Of a DNA stretch of 64,000 nt, positions 26,510 to 39,217 are shown piece by piece. Positions within the stretch are counted from its first letter, which is position 1. Each line of letters opens with the position of its first letter. This stretch comes from Marinobacter halotolerans (lineage in GTDB: Bacteria > Pseudomonadota > Gammaproteobacteria > Pseudomonadales > Oleiphilaceae), in contig NZ_VMHP01000003.1 of assembly GCF_008795985.1 (NCBI RefSeq), positions 1 to 64,000 on the forward strand, read 5' to 3'. The notes beneath the pieces are model-generated. The model was given only the letters and a program-made list of their open reading frames with translations, ran no database searches and had not been told where the DNA came from. The translations under genes were made by a program, and so were the position numbers.

Positions 26510-26830
26510 ATGAAAAAGATCAAACGAGATGACGAAGTCATCGTCACAACGGGTAAAGACCAAGGCAAACGTGGTAAAGTCCTGAAAGTTCAGGACGATG
26601 GTCGAGTGCTTGTTTCAGGGATCAATATGATCAAGAAGCACACGAAACCAAACCCGATGCTTGGCACCCAGGGTGGCATCGTCGAGAAAGAAGCACCTAT
26701 CCAGGCTTCCAACGTGGCTATTTTTAATCCGCAGACCGGCAAAGCCGATCGCGTAGGCTTCCAGATCAAGGAAGACGGCGCCAAGGTGCGGATTTTCAAG
26801 TCCACGAAAGAAGTCGTCGATAACCAGTAA
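26510..26830 (+). CDS. rplX: 50S ribosomal protein L24
   Basis: L24 starts 50S assembly. The 106-residue product has a KOW motif ([20 protein letters not shown]) and [15 protein letters not shown]. Confidence 0.98.
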   Translation: MKKIKRDDEVIVTTGKDQGKRGKVLKVQDDGRVLVSGINMIKKHTKPNPMLGTQGGIVEKEAPIQASNVAIFNPQTGKADRVGFQIKEDGAKVRIFKSTKEVVDNQ

Positions 26831-26845
26831 GCGGTGGTGGTTACG

Positions 26846-27385
26846 ATGCTTAATATGAAAGAGCAGTACAGTAAGGAAGTGGTACCCGCCCTGCAGAAAG
26901 AGTTCAGCTACAAGAACATTATGCAGGTGCCGCGTATCGAGAAGATCACCCTGAACATGGGTGTCGGCGAAGCTGTTGGCGACAAGAAGCTGATCGAAAA
27001 CGCCGTCGCAGACCTGGAAAAGCTGGCTGGCCAGAAGGCTGTTGTCACGCTTGCCCGGAAGTCCGTGGCGGGTTTCAAGATCCGTGAAGGTTGGCCGATC
27101 GGCTGCAAGGTTACCCTGCGCGGTGAGCGCATGTGGGATTTCTTTGATCGTCTGGTTCACATTGCGGTTCCCCGCATTCGTGACTTCCGCGGTCTGAATC
27201 CCAAGTCCTTCGATGGTCGTGGTAACTACAGCATGGGCGTGCGTGAGCAGATCATTTTCCCCGAGATCGAGTACGACAGAGTCGACAAGATCCGTGGTCT
27301 GGACATCACCATTACCACCACTGCCGGTACCGACGATGAAGGTCGTGAACTGTTGAGAGCGTTCGGCTTTCCGTTCAAGAAATAA
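26846..27385 (+). CDS. rplE: 50S ribosomal protein L5
   Basis: L5 binds 5S rRNA and P-site tRNA. I choose ATG 26846 ([16 protein letters not shown]), which gives 179 residues as in E. coli, over GTG 26834, which adds four residues. In E. coli the S8 repressor target of the spc operon overlaps this start; I did not find a convincing match here. Confidence 0.95.
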   Translation: MLNMKEQYSKEVVPALQKEFSYKNIMQVPRIEKITLNMGVGEAVGDKKLIENAVADLEKLAGQKAVVTLARKSVAGFKIREGWPIGCKVTLRGERMWDFFDRLVHIAVPRIRDFRGLNPKSFDGRGNYSMGVREQIIFPEIEYDRVDKIRGLDITITTTAGTDDEGRELLRAFGFPFKK

Positions 27386-27397
27386 GGAACGAGTGTA

Positions 27398-27703
27398 ATG
27401 GCTAAGGTTTCCATGAAGAACCGTGAGTTCAAGCGCGAAGAAACGGTTGCGAAGTACGCAGCCAAGCGCGCCGAGCTCAAGGCGATTATCAAAAACCCGA
27501 ATACCAACGATGATGACCGCTGGGACGCACAGGTGAAGCTGCAAAAGCTGCCTCGCAATGCGTCTCCATCGCGTCTTCGTAATCGTTGCCAGGTGACAGG
27601 TCGTCCTCACGGCGTTCTGCGCAAGTTCAAGCTTTCTCGTATTAAGTTGCGTGAAGCTGGCATGCGCGGTGACGTTCCGGGTCTGACCAAAGCAAGCTGG
27701 TAA
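27398..27703 (+). CDS. rpsN: 30S ribosomal protein S14, zinc-independent type
   Basis: S14 is a 30S head protein. The 101-residue product is the long form without the CxxC pairs, beginning [15 protein letters not shown] and ending [14 protein letters not shown]. The 88-base spacer to rpsH is the longest inside the spc group and contains two hairpins. Confidence 0.97.
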   Translation: MAKVSMKNREFKREETVAKYAAKRAELKAIIKNPNTNDDDRWDAQVKLQKLPRNASPSRLRNRCQVTGRPHGVLRKFKLSRIKLREAGMRGDVPGLTKASW

Positions 27704-27707
27704 GGCA

Positions 27708-27759
27708 GGTATCAGGCGATAAGCCCGATACCCGTTGGTAAGCGGTGTAGCGCACCGCT
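27708..27759 (+). other. Two tandem hairpins in the rpsN-rpsH spacer
   Basis: GGTATC-a-GGC (27708-27717) pairs with GCC-c-GATACC (27723-27732), and AGCGGTG (27741-27747) pairs with CACCGCT (27753-27759). Neither has a T-tract, so they are not terminators. Being just before rpsH, they could form an S8 control site, but no consensus was matched. Confidence 0.55.
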
Positions 27760-27791
27760 GCACAACTAAAAAGAGCAGGAGTCTCATACCG

Positions 27792-28184
27792 ATGAGTATG
27801 CAAGATACGCTTGCGGATATGTTTACACGTATTCGTAACGCACAGATGGCACAAAAGGTCGATGTGGCCATGCCGTCTTCAAAGATGAAGATCTCCGTAG
27901 CCCAGGTCCTGAAGGACGAAGGCTATGTGGCAGATTTTTCCGTTTCAGCTGATGCCAAACCCCAGTTGACGATTAATCTCAAGTATTTCGGCGGCAAGCC
28001 GGTTATTGAGAAAATCACGCGGGTTAGTCGTCCAAGTCTGCGCCAGTACAAGGGCACAGGGGAGCTGCCGAAGGTTTCCGGTGGTTTGGGAGTCGCGATT
28101 GTGTCTACGTCCAAGGGCGTAATGACCGACCGTGCCGCACGTGCCGCCGGCGTGGGTGGCGAAGTCATCTGCACCGTATTTTAG
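27792..28184 (+). CDS. rpsH: 30S ribosomal protein S8
   Basis: S8 organises the 16S central domain and represses the spc operon in E. coli. The start is ATG 27792 ([18 protein letters not shown]), giving 130 residues. The longer in-frame reading from 27735 lies in the hairpin region and is rejected. The C-terminus has GGEVICTVF. Confidence 0.97.
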   Translation: MSMQDTLADMFTRIRNAQMAQKVDVAMPSSKMKISVAQVLKDEGYVADFSVSADAKPQLTINLKYFGGKPVIEKITRVSRPSLRQYKGTGELPKVSGGLGVAIVSTSKGVMTDRAARAAGVGGEVICTVF

Positions 28185-28193
28185 GAGAACATT

Positions 28194-28727
28194 ATGTCCA
28201 GGGTTGCCAATAATCCTGTCGTTCTGCCTTCCGGTGTTGAAGTTAAGCTGAACGGACAGGAAATCAATGTGAAGGGCTCCAAAGGTGCGCTTCAGATCAA
28301 TATCCACCAGGCGGTCGAAGTGAAGCAGGAAGAAAATGTCCTGCGTTTCATCGCTCGCGATGGTGCTAAACAGTCCCGCGCTCTTGCTGGTACGACCCGT
28401 GCGCTGGTTAACAACATGGTCACCGGCGTGACGACAGGCTGGGAGCGTAAGCTGGCACTGACGGGCGTAGGCTACCGTGCGCAGGCGCAAGGTAAGAAGC
28501 TCAACCTTACACTGGGTTTTTCTCACCCGGTCGAGTATGAGCTGCCCGAGGGGATTACCGCAGAGACTCCGTCCAACACGGAAGTCGTAATCCGCGGTAT
28601 CGACAAGCAACAGGTTGGCCAGGTCGCTGCTGAAGTCCGCGCGTTCCGTCCGCCCGAGCCTTATAAGGGTAAGGGTGTTCGTTATGCGGATGAGCAGGTC
28701 AGACGCAAAGAAGCCAAGAAGAAATAA
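28194..28727 (+). CDS. rplF: 50S ribosomal protein L6
   Basis: L6 lies beside the factor-binding site. The 177-residue product begins [17 protein letters not shown] and ends with the [20 protein letters not shown] segment. It lies nine bases from rpsH. Confidence 0.98.
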   Translation: MSRVANNPVVLPSGVEVKLNGQEINVKGSKGALQINIHQAVEVKQEENVLRFIARDGAKQSRALAGTTRALVNNMVTGVTTGWERKLALTGVGYRAQAQGKKLNLTLGFSHPVEYELPEGITAETPSNTEVVIRGIDKQQVGQVAAEVRAFRPPEPYKGKGVRYADEQVRRKEAKKK

Positions 28728-28736
28728 GGCGGGACT

Positions 28737-29084
28737 ATGAGCGCGAATAACGAAAGATTGCGTCGCGCACGTAAAGTGCGCATGAAAATCCGTAGGTTGG
28801 GTACTGACCGTCTGTGCGTTCATCGCACACCGCGTCACATGTATGCTCAGGTTACGACTGCAGACGGCAGCAAAGTAATTGCCGCTGCCTCCACGTTGGA
28901 TAAGGACCTGCGCCAGGGTGCAACCGGTAACGTGGACGCCGCCAAAAAGGTCGGTCAGCTGATTGCTGAGCGTGCCAAAGCGGCAGGCATCGAAAAGGTC
29001 GCATTCGACCGTTCCGGTTACCGTTATCACGGCCGTGTTCAGGCTCTGGCCGATGCAGCCCGTGAAGCTGGCTTGCAATTCTAA
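28737..29084 (+). CDS. rplR: 50S ribosomal protein L18
   Basis: L18 carries 5S rRNA into the large subunit. The 115-residue product contains [15 protein letters not shown] and [20 protein letters not shown]. Confidence 0.97.
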   Translation: MSANNERLRRARKVRMKIRRLGTDRLCVHRTPRHMYAQVTTADGSKVIAAASTLDKDLRQGATGNVDAAKKVGQLIAERAKAAGIEKVAFDRSGYRYHGRVQALADAAREAGLQF

Positions 29085-29096
29085 GAGGTGGAGAAG

Positions 29097-29597
29097 ATGA
29101 GCGTTAACGAACAGAAGGCGCCTGAGCTCCAGGAAAAGCTGGTCCAGGTCAATCGTGTTGCCAAGGTGGTCAAGGGCGGTCGTATCTTCGCTTTTACCGC
29201 ACTGACAGTCGTTGGTGATGGCAAAGGTCGCGTTGGTTTCGGTCGTGGCAAGGCGCGTGAAGTGCCGGTTGCGATCCAGAAAGCGATGGAAGCTGCACGC
29301 AAGAATATGGTTGAGGTTCCGCTGGACGGAACAACTCTGCAATACGCCGTAAAGGCTCAGCATGGCGGCTCCAAGGTCTACATGCAGCCTGCGTCTGAAG
29401 GTACCGGCATCATCGCCGGCGGCGCGATGCGCGCCGTACTGGAAGTTGCCGGTGTGCAGAACGTACTGTCCAAGTGTTACGGGTCCACCAACCCGGTGAA
29501 CGTGGTACGTTCCACCATCAAGGGTCTCCAGGCTACTCAAGCGCCTGAAGATATTGCAGCCAAGCGCGGTAAATCCGTGGAAGAGATTCTGGGTTGA
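29097..29597 (+). CDS. rpsE: 30S ribosomal protein S5
   Basis: S5 affects decoding accuracy and mRNA entry. I choose ATG 29097 ([16 protein letters not shown]) after GAGGTGGAG, giving 166 residues, rather than GTG 29088. The double-stranded RNA-binding fold has [20 protein letters not shown] and [11 protein letters not shown]. Confidence 0.96.
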   Translation: MSVNEQKAPELQEKLVQVNRVAKVVKGGRIFAFTALTVVGDGKGRVGFGRGKAREVPVAIQKAMEAARKNMVEVPLDGTTLQYAVKAQHGGSKVYMQPASEGTGIIAGGAMRAVLEVAGVQNVLSKCYGSTNPVNVVRSTIKGLQATQAPEDIAAKRGKSVEEILG

Positions 29598-29601
29598 AGT
29601 C

Positions 29602-29790
29602 ATGGCGAACGCAAAAACGATTAAAGTAACTCTGACCCGCAGCCCTATCGGCTGTCAGCCCAAGCACAAGTTGTGTGTAAAGGGCTTGGGTCTTCGCAAA
29701 ATCGGTCACACCGTGGAAGTGGAAGATACACCTTCTGTCCGCGGCATGATCAACCGGGTTAACTACCTGGTTCGGGTAGAGGAGAACTAG
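29602..29790 (+). CDS. rpmD: 50S ribosomal protein L30
   Basis: L30 is a small large-subunit protein. The start is ATG 29602 ([17 protein letters not shown]), four bases after rpsE; a longer reading overlapping rpsE is rejected. The product is 62 residues, slightly longer than the 59 of E. coli. Confidence 0.96.
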   Translation: MANAKTIKVTLTRSPIGCQPKHKLCVKGLGLRKIGHTVEVEDTPSVRGMINRVNYLVRVEEN

Positions 29791-29791
29791 G

Positions 29792-30226
29792 ATGCGTCTG
29801 AACGAACTTAGTCCGGAACCTGGTTCACGTCCCGATGCCAAGCGCGTCGGTCGTGGTATCGGTAGCGGTCTCGGCAAGACCGGCGGTCGTGGCCACAAGG
29901 GTCTGAAAGCCCGTTCAGGGGGCAGTGTTGCACCCGGTTTTGAGGGTGGTCAGCAGCCTTTGGCCCGTCGTCTGCCGAAGTTCGGTTTCACATCGCGCCA
30001 GCAGCGCTATGTTGCCGAAATTCGTCTGAACGAACTGGCAAAGGTCGAAGGCGACGTCGCAGACCTGGATGCTCTTAAAAAGGCAGACATTGTTCGTGAA
30101 GAGATTCGCGAAGCAAAGGTTATCCTGTCCGGCGAGTTGAGCCGTGCGGTGACCGTCAAAGGTCTTAAAGTGACCAAAGGCGCACGCGAGGCTATTACTG
30201 CCGCGGGCGGAAAAGTCGAAGACTAA
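29792..30226 (+). CDS. rplO: 50S ribosomal protein L15
   Basis: L15 is a late assembly protein with a long Gly/Arg-rich extension. The 144-residue product has [20 protein letters not shown] and the [14 protein letters not shown] segment. It starts one base after rpmD. Confidence 0.98.
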   Translation: MRLNELSPEPGSRPDAKRVGRGIGSGLGKTGGRGHKGLKARSGGSVAPGFEGGQQPLARRLPKFGFTSRQQRYVAEIRLNELAKVEGDVADLDALKKADIVREEIREAKVILSGELSRAVTVKGLKVTKGAREAITAAGGKVED

Positions 30227-30243
30227 GGCGAGTCGAGGACTAA

Positions 30244-31566
30244 ATGGCCAAGACAGCATCATTGCCTCCTGGCGGGGGAAAAGGACTATCAGAGCTGAAA
30301 TCCCGGCTCTGGTTTGTCTTCCTGGCACTGTTGGTGTACCGGATCGGTGCCCATATTCCGGTGCCGGGTATCAATCCTGACCGCCTGGCAGCATTGTTTG
30401 AGCAGAACCAGGGCACAATCCTGAGCATGTTCAACATGTTTTCCGGTGGTGCGCTTGAGCGCATGAGTATCTTCGCGCTGGGCATCATGCCTTATATCTC
30501 TGCCTCTATTATCATGCAGCTCATGACGGCGGTCAGCCCGACGCTTGAGCAGCTGAAGAAAGAGGGAGAGGCAGGTCGCAGAAAGATCAGCCAGTACACT
30601 CGCTACGGCACGGTGATTCTGGCTCTGGTTCAGGGTGCGGGTATTTCCGTAGGGCTGGCGTCTCAGGGCGTCACCTTCAACGACAGCTTCAGCTTTCACT
30701 TTGTGGCGGTCGTGTCCTTTGTCAGCGGCGCTGTATTCATGATGTGGCTGGGTGAGCAGATCACAGAGAGAGGTGTCGGTAACGGCATTTCCCTGCTGAT
30801 CTTTGCCGGTATCGTTGCGGGCCTCCCGGGCGCGATTGGGCAGACTCTGACTCAGGCCAGAAATGGCGAAATGAGCCTGTTGATGGTTCTGGGCATCGCG
30901 ATTCTGGCCGTTGCTGTTATCGGCTTCGTGGTCTTCATGGAGCGCGGTCAGCGTCGGCTGACGATCAACTATGCCAAACGGCAACAGGGTCGCAGGGTGT
31001 TCGCCCAGCAGTCCAGCCATCTTCCGCTGAAGGTTAATATGGCCGGTGTAATCCCGCCCATTTTTGCCTCTTCCATTCTGCTGTTTCCGGCATCGCTTGG
31101 GCAGTGGTTTGGCCAGGGAGAGGGCATGGGGTGGCTTAGTGATGTATCCCAGGCTCTGGCGCCCAGTCAGCCCCTGTACATCATTCTGTTCGCCGCAGCC
31201 GTTGTGTTCTTCTGCTTCTTCTATACGGCGTTGATGTATAACCCGAAGGAAGTTGCCGATAATCTCAAGCGCTCAGGCGCCTTTATTCCGGGCATCCGTC
31301 CGGGCGATCAGACCGCCAAGTATATTGACGGTGTGCTGACTCGCCTGACTCTGTTCGGTGCAATGTACATCGCAGCAGTGTCCCTGTTTCCACAGTTTCT
31401 GATGGTTGCAGGAAATGTGCCCTTCTATCTGGGCGGCACCTCACTGCTGATTGTTGTAGTCGTGGTGATGGATTTCATGGCGCAGGTTCAGTCGCACCTG
31501 ATGTCTCATCAATATGATTCGTTGATGAAGAAATCCAATCTCAAGGGCTATGGTCGGAACGGTTAA
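30244..31566 (+). CDS. secY: Preprotein translocase subunit SecY
   Basis: SecY forms the protein-conducting channel of the inner membrane with SecE (gene at 4486) and SecG. The 440-residue product has ten hydrophobic helices. The second includes the plug region ([20 protein letters not shown]), and the conserved cytoplasmic loop [20 protein letters not shown] lies before helix 9. It is in the usual place after rplO. Confidence 0.98.
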   Translation: MAKTASLPPGGGKGLSELKSRLWFVFLALLVYRIGAHIPVPGINPDRLAALFEQNQGTILSMFNMFSGGALERMSIFALGIMPYISASIIMQLMTAVSPTLEQLKKEGEAGRRKISQYTRYGTVILALVQGAGISVGLASQGVTFNDSFSFHFVAVVSFVSGAVFMMWLGEQITERGVGNGISLLIFAGIVAGLPGAIGQTLTQARNGEMSLLMVLGIAILAVAVIGFVVFMERGQRRLTINYAKRQQGRRVFAQQSSHLPLKVNMAGVIPPIFASSILLFPASLGQWFGQGEGMGWLSDVSQALAPSQPLYIILFAAAVVFFCFFYTALMYNPKEVADNLKRSGAFIPGIRPGDQTAKYIDGVLTRLTLFGAMYIAAVSLFPQFLMVAGNVPFYLGGTSLLIVVVVVMDFMAQVQSHLMSHQYDSLMKKSNLKGYGRNG

Positions 31567-31595
31567 TCCGTTCCCCTTGAAAACTGGAGTCGACA

Positions 31596-31709
31596 ATGAA
31601 AGTACGCGCTTCGGTAAAGAAAATTTGCCGTAACTGCAAAGTAATTCGTCGCAATGGCTCGGTAAGGGTCATCTGCTCGGAGCCTCGTCACAAGCAGCGT
31701 CAGGGTTAA
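31596..31709 (+). CDS. rpmJ: 50S ribosomal protein L36, zinc-binding type
   Basis: This gene was found by reading the spacer after secY. The 37-residue product begins [19 protein letters not shown] and ends RHKQRQG. Cys11, Cys14, Cys27 and His32 form the C+ zinc ribbon. ATG 31596 follows TGGAG. A zinc-dependent L36 is often paired in genomes with a zinc-free paralogue induced on zinc starvation; none is in this window. Confidence 0.97.
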   Translation: MKVRASVKKICRNCKVIRRNGSVRVICSEPRHKQRQG

Positions 31710-31746
31710 TCCTTACGGATTCAGCACTGACATTGTAGAGGGTACG

Positions 31747-31788
31747 AATAATGGCGCTTGACCTCGCATGGGGTCAGGCGCTATTATT
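31747..31788 (+). promoter_or_regulatory. Long hairpin in the alpha-operon leader, candidate S4 site or attenuator
   Basis: Bases 31747-31764 pair with 31771-31788 in an 18-bp stem including three wobbles and capped by a 6-base loop. In a competing fold, GGCGC (31777-31781) pairs with GCGCC (31791-31795), followed by CTTTT, a weak terminator shape. In E. coli, S4 controls the alpha operon through a pseudoknot just before rpsM. The two folds are seen in the sequence; S4 control is inferred. Confidence 0.6.
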
Positions 31789-31804
31789 TCGCGCCCTTTT
31801 ATAG
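31751..31804 (+). other. Possible 17-codon leader reading frame inside the alpha-operon hairpin
   Basis: ATG 31751 opens [17 protein letters not shown] and stops at TAG 31802. GAGGG (31738-31742) lies 8 bases before it, a good ribosome site. Six of 17 codons are Leu. Ribosomes on this frame would disrupt the hairpin that contains it. It may be chance. Confidence 0.3.
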
Positions 31805-31850
31805 TGGCGGAAAATTCACACAGCAAAGCTTTGAACGCGGAGTAATTTGG

Positions 31851-32207
31851 ATGGCACGTATAGCCGGTGTCAATATACCCGATCACAAACATGCTGTTGT
31901 TTCCCTGACTTACATTTTTGGAGTCGGCAAGACAGCAGCCCAGAAGCTTTGCGATGCAACCGGTGTAAAGCCGGACGTCAAGGTCAAAGACCTGTCCGAC
32001 GAGCAGCTTGAATCACTTCGTACTGAAGTGGGCAAACTGGCCGTTGAAGGCGATCTGCGTCGTGAAGTTCAGATGAACATTAAGCGTTTGAAGGATCTCG
32101 GTTGCCACCGTGGTCTGCGCCACCGTCATGGGCTTCCAGTCCGTGGCCAGCGCACAAAGACCAACGCACGCACCCGTAAAGGTCCTCGCAAACCTATTCG
32201 TAAGTAA
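31851..32207 (+). CDS. rpsM: 30S ribosomal protein S13
   Basis: S13 bridges the 30S head to the 50S subunit. The start is ATG 31851 ([18 protein letters not shown]). The longer in-frame reading from 31758 lies within the leader hairpin and is rejected. The 118-residue product ends with the basic tail [18 protein letters not shown]. First gene of the alpha group. Confidence 0.97.
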   Translation: MARIAGVNIPDHKHAVVSLTYIFGVGKTAAQKLCDATGVKPDVKVKDLSDEQLESLRTEVGKLAVEGDLRREVQMNIKRLKDLGCHRGLRHRHGLPVRGQRTKTNARTRKGPRKPIRK

Positions 32208-32220
32208 CAGGTAGGCAAAC

Positions 32221-32610
32221 ATGGCAAAGCCAGGTACACGTACCCGTAAAAAGGTGAAAAAGACGGTTGTTGATGGCGTCGCGCACATTCACGCGTCCTT
32301 CAACAACACTATCGTGACCATTTCTGACCGTCAGGGCAACGTACTGTCCTGGGCCACCTCTGGTGGTTCTGGTTTCCGTGGGTCACGCAAGAGTACACCT
32401 TTTGCTGCGCAGGTAGCAGCTGAAAGAGCCGGTAATGCGGCTGCTGAATACGGCCTTAAAAACCTGGACGTAGAGGTTAAAGGTCCGGGGCCCGGACGTG
32501 AATCCGCTGTACGCGCGCTTAACGGCTGCGGGTACAAGATCACCAACATCACTGATGTGACGCCGATTCCCCATAACGGTTGTCGTCCGCCCAAAAAGCG
32601 CCGCGTCTAA
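32221..32610 (+). CDS. rpsK: 30S ribosomal protein S11
   Basis: S11 lies on the platform near the E-site mRNA. The 129-residue product contains [20 protein letters not shown] and ends [11 protein letters not shown]. Thirteen bases separate it from rpsM. Confidence 0.98.
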   Translation: MAKPGTRTRKKVKKTVVDGVAHIHASFNNTIVTISDRQGNVLSWATSGGSGFRGSRKSTPFAAQVAAERAGNAAAEYGLKNLDVEVKGPGPGRESAVRALNGCGYKITNITDVTPIPHNGCRPPKKRRV

Positions 32611-32628
32611 CACAGGAGACAGTGAATT

Positions 32629-33249
32629 ATGGCTCGTTACATAGGCCCGAAGTGCAAGCTGTCTCGTCGTGAAGGGACAGATCTTTTTCTGAAGAGCGGT
32701 GTTCGCGCGCTCGATACGAAGTGCAACATCGAGACTCCGCCGGGTATGCACGGCGCGCGTCGCGGTCGTCTGTCCGAATATGGCGTACAGCTTCGTGAAA
32801 AACAGAAAGTCCGTCGTATCTACGGCGTTCTGGAAAAGCAATTCCGCAACTATTACAAAGAAGCCGCCCGAGGCAAGGGTGCAACCGGTGAAAACCTGTT
32901 GCAGCTGCTCGAGGGTCGTCTTGATAACGTTGTGTACCGCATGGGTTTTGGTTCTACCCGTGCTGAATGCCGTCAGCTCGTTTCGCACAAGGCGATTCTG
33001 GTTAACGATAAGCTGGTGAACATTCCGTCTTATCAGGTTAAGCCAGGTGACGTCGTGAGCGTGCGTGAGAAGGCAAAAAACCAGCTTCGCGTTAAAGGCG
33101 CGCTGGATCTGTCTTCCAGCCGTGCACCGGTGAGCTGGGTAGAGGTCGACGCCAGCAAGATGTCCGGCGTTTACAGTTCCGTACCAGAGCGTACTGAACT
33201 GCCGGCCGACATCAACGAGAACCTCATCGTCGAGCTTTACTCCAAGTAA
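32629..33249 (+). CDS. rpsD: 30S ribosomal protein S4
   Basis: S4 is a primary 16S binder, antitermination helper and, in E. coli, the repressor of the alpha operon. The 206-residue product begins [18 protein letters not shown] and has the S4 RNA-binding domain (about 95-155, with [19 protein letters not shown]). Confidence 0.98.
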   Translation: MARYIGPKCKLSRREGTDLFLKSGVRALDTKCNIETPPGMHGARRGRLSEYGVQLREKQKVRRIYGVLEKQFRNYYKEAARGKGATGENLLQLLEGRLDNVVYRMGFGSTRAECRQLVSHKAILVNDKLVNIPSYQVKPGDVVSVREKAKNQLRVKGALDLSSSRAPVSWVEVDASKMSGVYSSVPERTELPADINENLIVELYSK

Positions 33250-33283
33250 AGCCGAGTTAGCAACGATAGCAATAGGGGCGTCT

Positions 33284-34288
33284 ATGCAGCGTTCAGTACA
33301 TGAGTTATTGACACCTCGTACCATTGACGTGAAAGAGTCCAGCGCGATGCGCGCCAAGGTCACGCTGGAGCCTCTGGAAAGAGGCTTTGGCCATACCCTG
33401 GGCAGTGCCCTGCGCCGTATTCTTTTGTCCTCAATGCCGGGTTGCGCGATCACCGAAGCACAGATTGACGGTGTTCTGCACGAGTACAGCGCGATCGAGG
33501 GTGTCCAGGAGGACGTCATCGAGATTCTTCTGAATCTCAAAGGCGTCGCTGTAAAAATGGGCAGCCGGGACGATGCTGAGGTTACCCTGAGCAAGAAGGG
33601 TCCGGGCGTTGTGACCGCTGGCGACATCACGCTTGATCACGATGTGGAGATTACCAACCCGGATCACGTGATTTGTCACCTCAGTGCCAAAGGCGAAATC
33701 AACATGCGTCTGAAGGTCTCTCGTGGTCGGGGCTATGAGCCTGCGGATCAGCGCGGTCTTGATGAGGACGAAACCCGTGCCATTGGACGTCTGCAACTGG
33801 ACGCAACCTTCAGTCCTGTTCGCCGTGTCGCTTATGCAGTAGAAAGCGCCCGTGTCGAGCAGCGCACTGACCTGGACAAGCTGGTTATTGATCTGGAGAC
33901 CAATGGGACGATCGATCCGGAGGAAGCGATTCGCCGGGCGGCCACCATTCTCCAGCAGCAGCTGGCTGTATTTGTCGATTTCGATCACGAGAAAGAGCCA
34001 GAGCGCGTCGAGGAAGAGGAAGAAATTGATCCGATCCTGCTGCGTCCGGTTGATGATCTGGAATTGACAGTTCGTTCAGCGAACTGCTTGAAGGCTGAGA
34101 ACATTTACTACATCGGCGATCTGATCCAGCGCACAGAAGTTGAGCTGCTGAAGACGCCTAACCTTGGTAAAAAGTCGCTGACCGAGATCAAGGACGTTCT
34201 GGCCTCTCGTGGCCTGTCCCTGGGTATGCGTCTTGATAACTGGCCGCCGGCTAGCCTCCGTGGCGACGACCGGGTACTGGGCGGTTAA
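33284..34288 (+). CDS. rpoA: DNA-directed RNA polymerase subunit alpha
   Basis: The alpha dimer starts polymerase assembly, and its C-terminal domain binds UP elements and activators. The 334-residue product has the N-terminal domain (about 1-235, with [21 protein letters not shown]) and the C-terminal domain (about 250-325, with [19 protein letters not shown] and [19 protein letters not shown]). Confidence 0.98.
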   Translation: MQRSVHELLTPRTIDVKESSAMRAKVTLEPLERGFGHTLGSALRRILLSSMPGCAITEAQIDGVLHEYSAIEGVQEDVIEILLNLKGVAVKMGSRDDAEVTLSKKGPGVVTAGDITLDHDVEITNPDHVICHLSAKGEINMRLKVSRGRGYEPADQRGLDEDETRAIGRLQLDATFSPVRRVAYAVESARVEQRTDLDKLVIDLETNGTIDPEEAIRRAATILQQQLAVFVDFDHEKEPERVEEEEEIDPILLRPVDDLELTVRSANCLKAENIYYIGDLIQRTEVELLKTPNLGKKSLTEIKDVLASRGLSLGMRLDNWPPASLRGDDRVLGG

Positions 34289-34321
34289 TCGCCGATTAGT
34301 TTAAGGTAAGGAATTAGAGCA

Positions 34322-34720
34322 ATGCGTCATCGTAAGAGTGGTCGTAAGTTCAGCAGGACCAGTGCGCATCGTAAAGCCATGTTCCGTAACATGACTTCGT
34401 CACTGGTTGAACACGAGCTGATCAAAACTACTTTGCCCAAAGCGAAAGAGCTTCGTCGAGTGGCAGAGCCTTTGATCACGCTGTCAAAGAATGATTCGGT
34501 CGCGAACCGTCGTCTGGCGTTTTCACGCCTGCGTGACGATGCAGCCGTTGCCAAGCTTTTCAATGAGCTTGGCCCGCGGTTCAGCGAGCGTCCGGGTGGA
34601 TATCTCCGTATCCTCAAGTGTGGCTTCCGTGCAGGCGACAATGCCCCAATGGCATACGTCGAAGTAATCGGTCGTCCGCTGGATGTGGAAGTAGAAGAAG
34701 TCGAGGAAGGCGAAGAGTAA
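34322..34720 (+). CDS. rplQ: 50S ribosomal protein L17
   Basis: L17 is a large-subunit protein near the tunnel exit. The 132-residue product begins [20 protein letters not shown] and ends in an acidic tail ([10 protein letters not shown]). It is the last gene of the ribosomal cluster and is followed by a strong terminator. Confidence 0.98.
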   Translation: MRHRKSGRKFSRTSAHRKAMFRNMTSSLVEHELIKTTLPKAKELRRVAEPLITLSKNDSVANRRLAFSRLRDDAAVAKLFNELGPRFSERPGGYLRILKCGFRAGDNAPMAYVEVIGRPLDVEVEEVEEGEE

Positions 34721-34737
34721 GCTCTAGCTGGAATCAT

Positions 34738-34770
34738 AAAAAACCGGAGGTCTCGACCTCCGGTTTTTTT
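34738..34770. terminator. Bidirectional terminator between rplQ and uvrA
   Basis: CCGGAGG (34744-34750) pairs with CCTCCGG (34757-34763), flanked by A6 upstream and T7 downstream. It works on either strand: 18 bases after rplQ and 12 bases after the uvrA stop on the minus strand. Confidence 0.93.
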
Positions 34771-34781
34771 ATGTCTGATTG

Positions 34782-37616
<2,835 letters not shown>

Positions 37617-37788
37617 AACTCTCCTCGGTCAAGAAAAACGATAAGTATACCGTGTTTGGTGGCCCCGCTGCTAAGGCAAGACCACGATTCCGCAGCAGGT
37701 GGAACTGCCCCGAATGCGGTGCTTCTGATACAATACGCGGCCTGATGACGCACGACCCAATCCTGAAACACCCTGAAGAAGGCAAGCC

Positions 37789-39159
37789 ATGAATTCTCTT
37801 GAAAGGCGCTCTGTAGCAGCACTGGCATCGGTTTACGCCATGCGCATGCTTGGGCTTTTCATGGTGATGCCAGTGTTTGTGTTGCTCGGCGATGAGCTTG
37901 AGGGCGCCACGCCCGCCCTGATCGGCCTGGCCATTGGTATCTATGGTTTGGGGCAGGCGGTCCTGCAGATCCCCTTTGGCATGCTATCTGACCGGTTCGG
38001 TCGCAAAAAAATGATCTACATTGGCCTCGCGCTTTTCGCGATGGGCAGCTTGCTGGCCGCATCCGCTGACTCGATATACGTTGTAATCGCCGGTCGGATT
38101 CTTCAGGGGGCCGGCGCAATTGCCAGTGTGCTGATGGCGCTGCTCAGTGATCTGACTCGGGAAGAGGAACGCACCAAGGCCATGGCGATGGTGGGCGTCT
38201 CGATCGGTGTGTCTTTCTCGCTGTCGCTGGTTCTGGGCCCGCTGCTTGGGTCGGTCTTTGGTCTTGCCGGGATTTTCTATGTCACCGCCGGACTGGCCCT
38301 GATTGCCATGCTCATTGTGTCGCGACTGGTGCCAACGCCCCATCAGCACACTACCAGTGCCGACACCCGGCCCGCACGGGAAATGCTCGCCGGGGTTTTG
38401 GCTGATCCGCGCCTGTTGCGACTGGATTTCGGCATCTTCGCCCTGCATCTGGTATTGACCGCAGTCTTCCTGATATTCCCCACCCTGTTGCAGGAGCAGT
38501 TCGGTTTACCCTCATCCTCCCACTGGTGGTTTTACCTTACGGTCATGGTGACTTCCTTCTTCGCCATGGTTCCGTTCATCATCATTGGTGAGAAAAAACG
38601 TCTCATGAAGCCCGTTCTGTGCGGCGCGATTGTCATGCTGACGCTTGCCACAGCGGCGATCGGTTATCTTTCCCAGACGCTGCTCGTGGCCTGGTTTGTG
38701 CTGTTCTTCTTTTTCATGGCCTTCAACCTGCTTGAAGCGAGCCTGCCGTCCCTGGTCAGCAAGGAATCGCCGGCGGCCGCGAAGGGCACGGCTATGGGCG
38801 TCTACTCAACCTCCCAGTTTATGGGTGCATTTCTGGGTGGTGCCCTGGGCGGTGTTCTACTGGAGCAGGCAGGTTTGCAGGGTGTAATCTGGCTGATGGT
38901 TGGCGTTCTTTTGTCGTGGCTACTGGCCGCACTCACCATGTCGGCCCCGGGTCACACGGCCAGTTTCGTGGTACAGTTGCGGCACCAGGCGCCGGCCCGG
39001 TTCGACGACATTGATGAAAGCCTTCGGCGGCTGCCGGGCGTGCAGGATGTTGTTATTCTGGAAGAGGCCGACACGGCCTATCTGAAGGTGGACCGTCGCC
39101 AGTTTGATGCAATGCGGCTTACAGACTTTCCGTTTGTCCGGCCGCTAAACGAAACGTGA
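37789..39159 (+). CDS. yajR: MFS transporter, YajR-like, with C-terminal ferredoxin-fold domain
   Basis: The product is a 456-residue inner-membrane transporter with 12 predicted helices and a soluble C-terminal domain (about residues 390-456). Motif A (GMLSDRFGRKKM) follows helix 2, and SPAAAKGTAMGVYSTSQFMGA lies before helix 11. The overall pattern, including the C-terminal domain, matches E. coli YajR as I remember it. The substrate is unknown for this group. It is divergent from uvrA, and ssb follows 58 bases downstream, an order also found in pseudomonads. TACAAT at 37729-37734 may be its -10. Confidence 0.85.
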   Translation: MNSLERRSVAALASVYAMRMLGLFMVMPVFVLLGDELEGATPALIGLAIGIYGLGQAVLQIPFGMLSDRFGRKKMIYIGLALFAMGSLLAASADSIYVVIAGRILQGAGAIASVLMALLSDLTREEERTKAMAMVGVSIGVSFSLSLVLGPLLGSVFGLAGIFYVTAGLALIAMLIVSRLVPTPHQHTTSADTRPAREMLAGVLADPRLLRLDFGIFALHLVLTAVFLIFPTLLQEQFGLPSSSHWWFYLTVMVTSFFAMVPFIIIGEKKRLMKPVLCGAIVMLTLATAAIGYLSQTLLVAWFVLFFFFMAFNLLEASLPSLVSKESPAAAKGTAMGVYSTSQFMGAFLGGALGGVLLEQAGLQGVIWLMVGVLLSWLLAALTMSAPGHTASFVVQLRHQAPARFDDIDESLRRLPGVQDVVILEEADTAYLKVDRRQFDAMRLTDFPFVRPLNET

Positions 39160-39217
39160 ACACAGGTAGCCCGAAGGGATATCGGGTCAACCGCTGACGC
39201 AAAATCAGGAGCGAACC

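Noticed and set aside
26615..27871. 418-codon minus-strand frame opposite rplX-rplE-rpsN-rpsH
   Set aside because: It runs across several certain genes and their spacers, so it is a shadow.
27945..29603. 552-codon minus-strand frame opposite rpsH-rplF-rplR-rpsE
   Set aside because: It spans four well-defined genes in antisense, has no family features and no ribosome site. Codon bias of the real genes explains it.
37617..37788. LexA operator before uvrA
   Set aside because: Looked for CTGT-N8-ACAG on both strands and found none.
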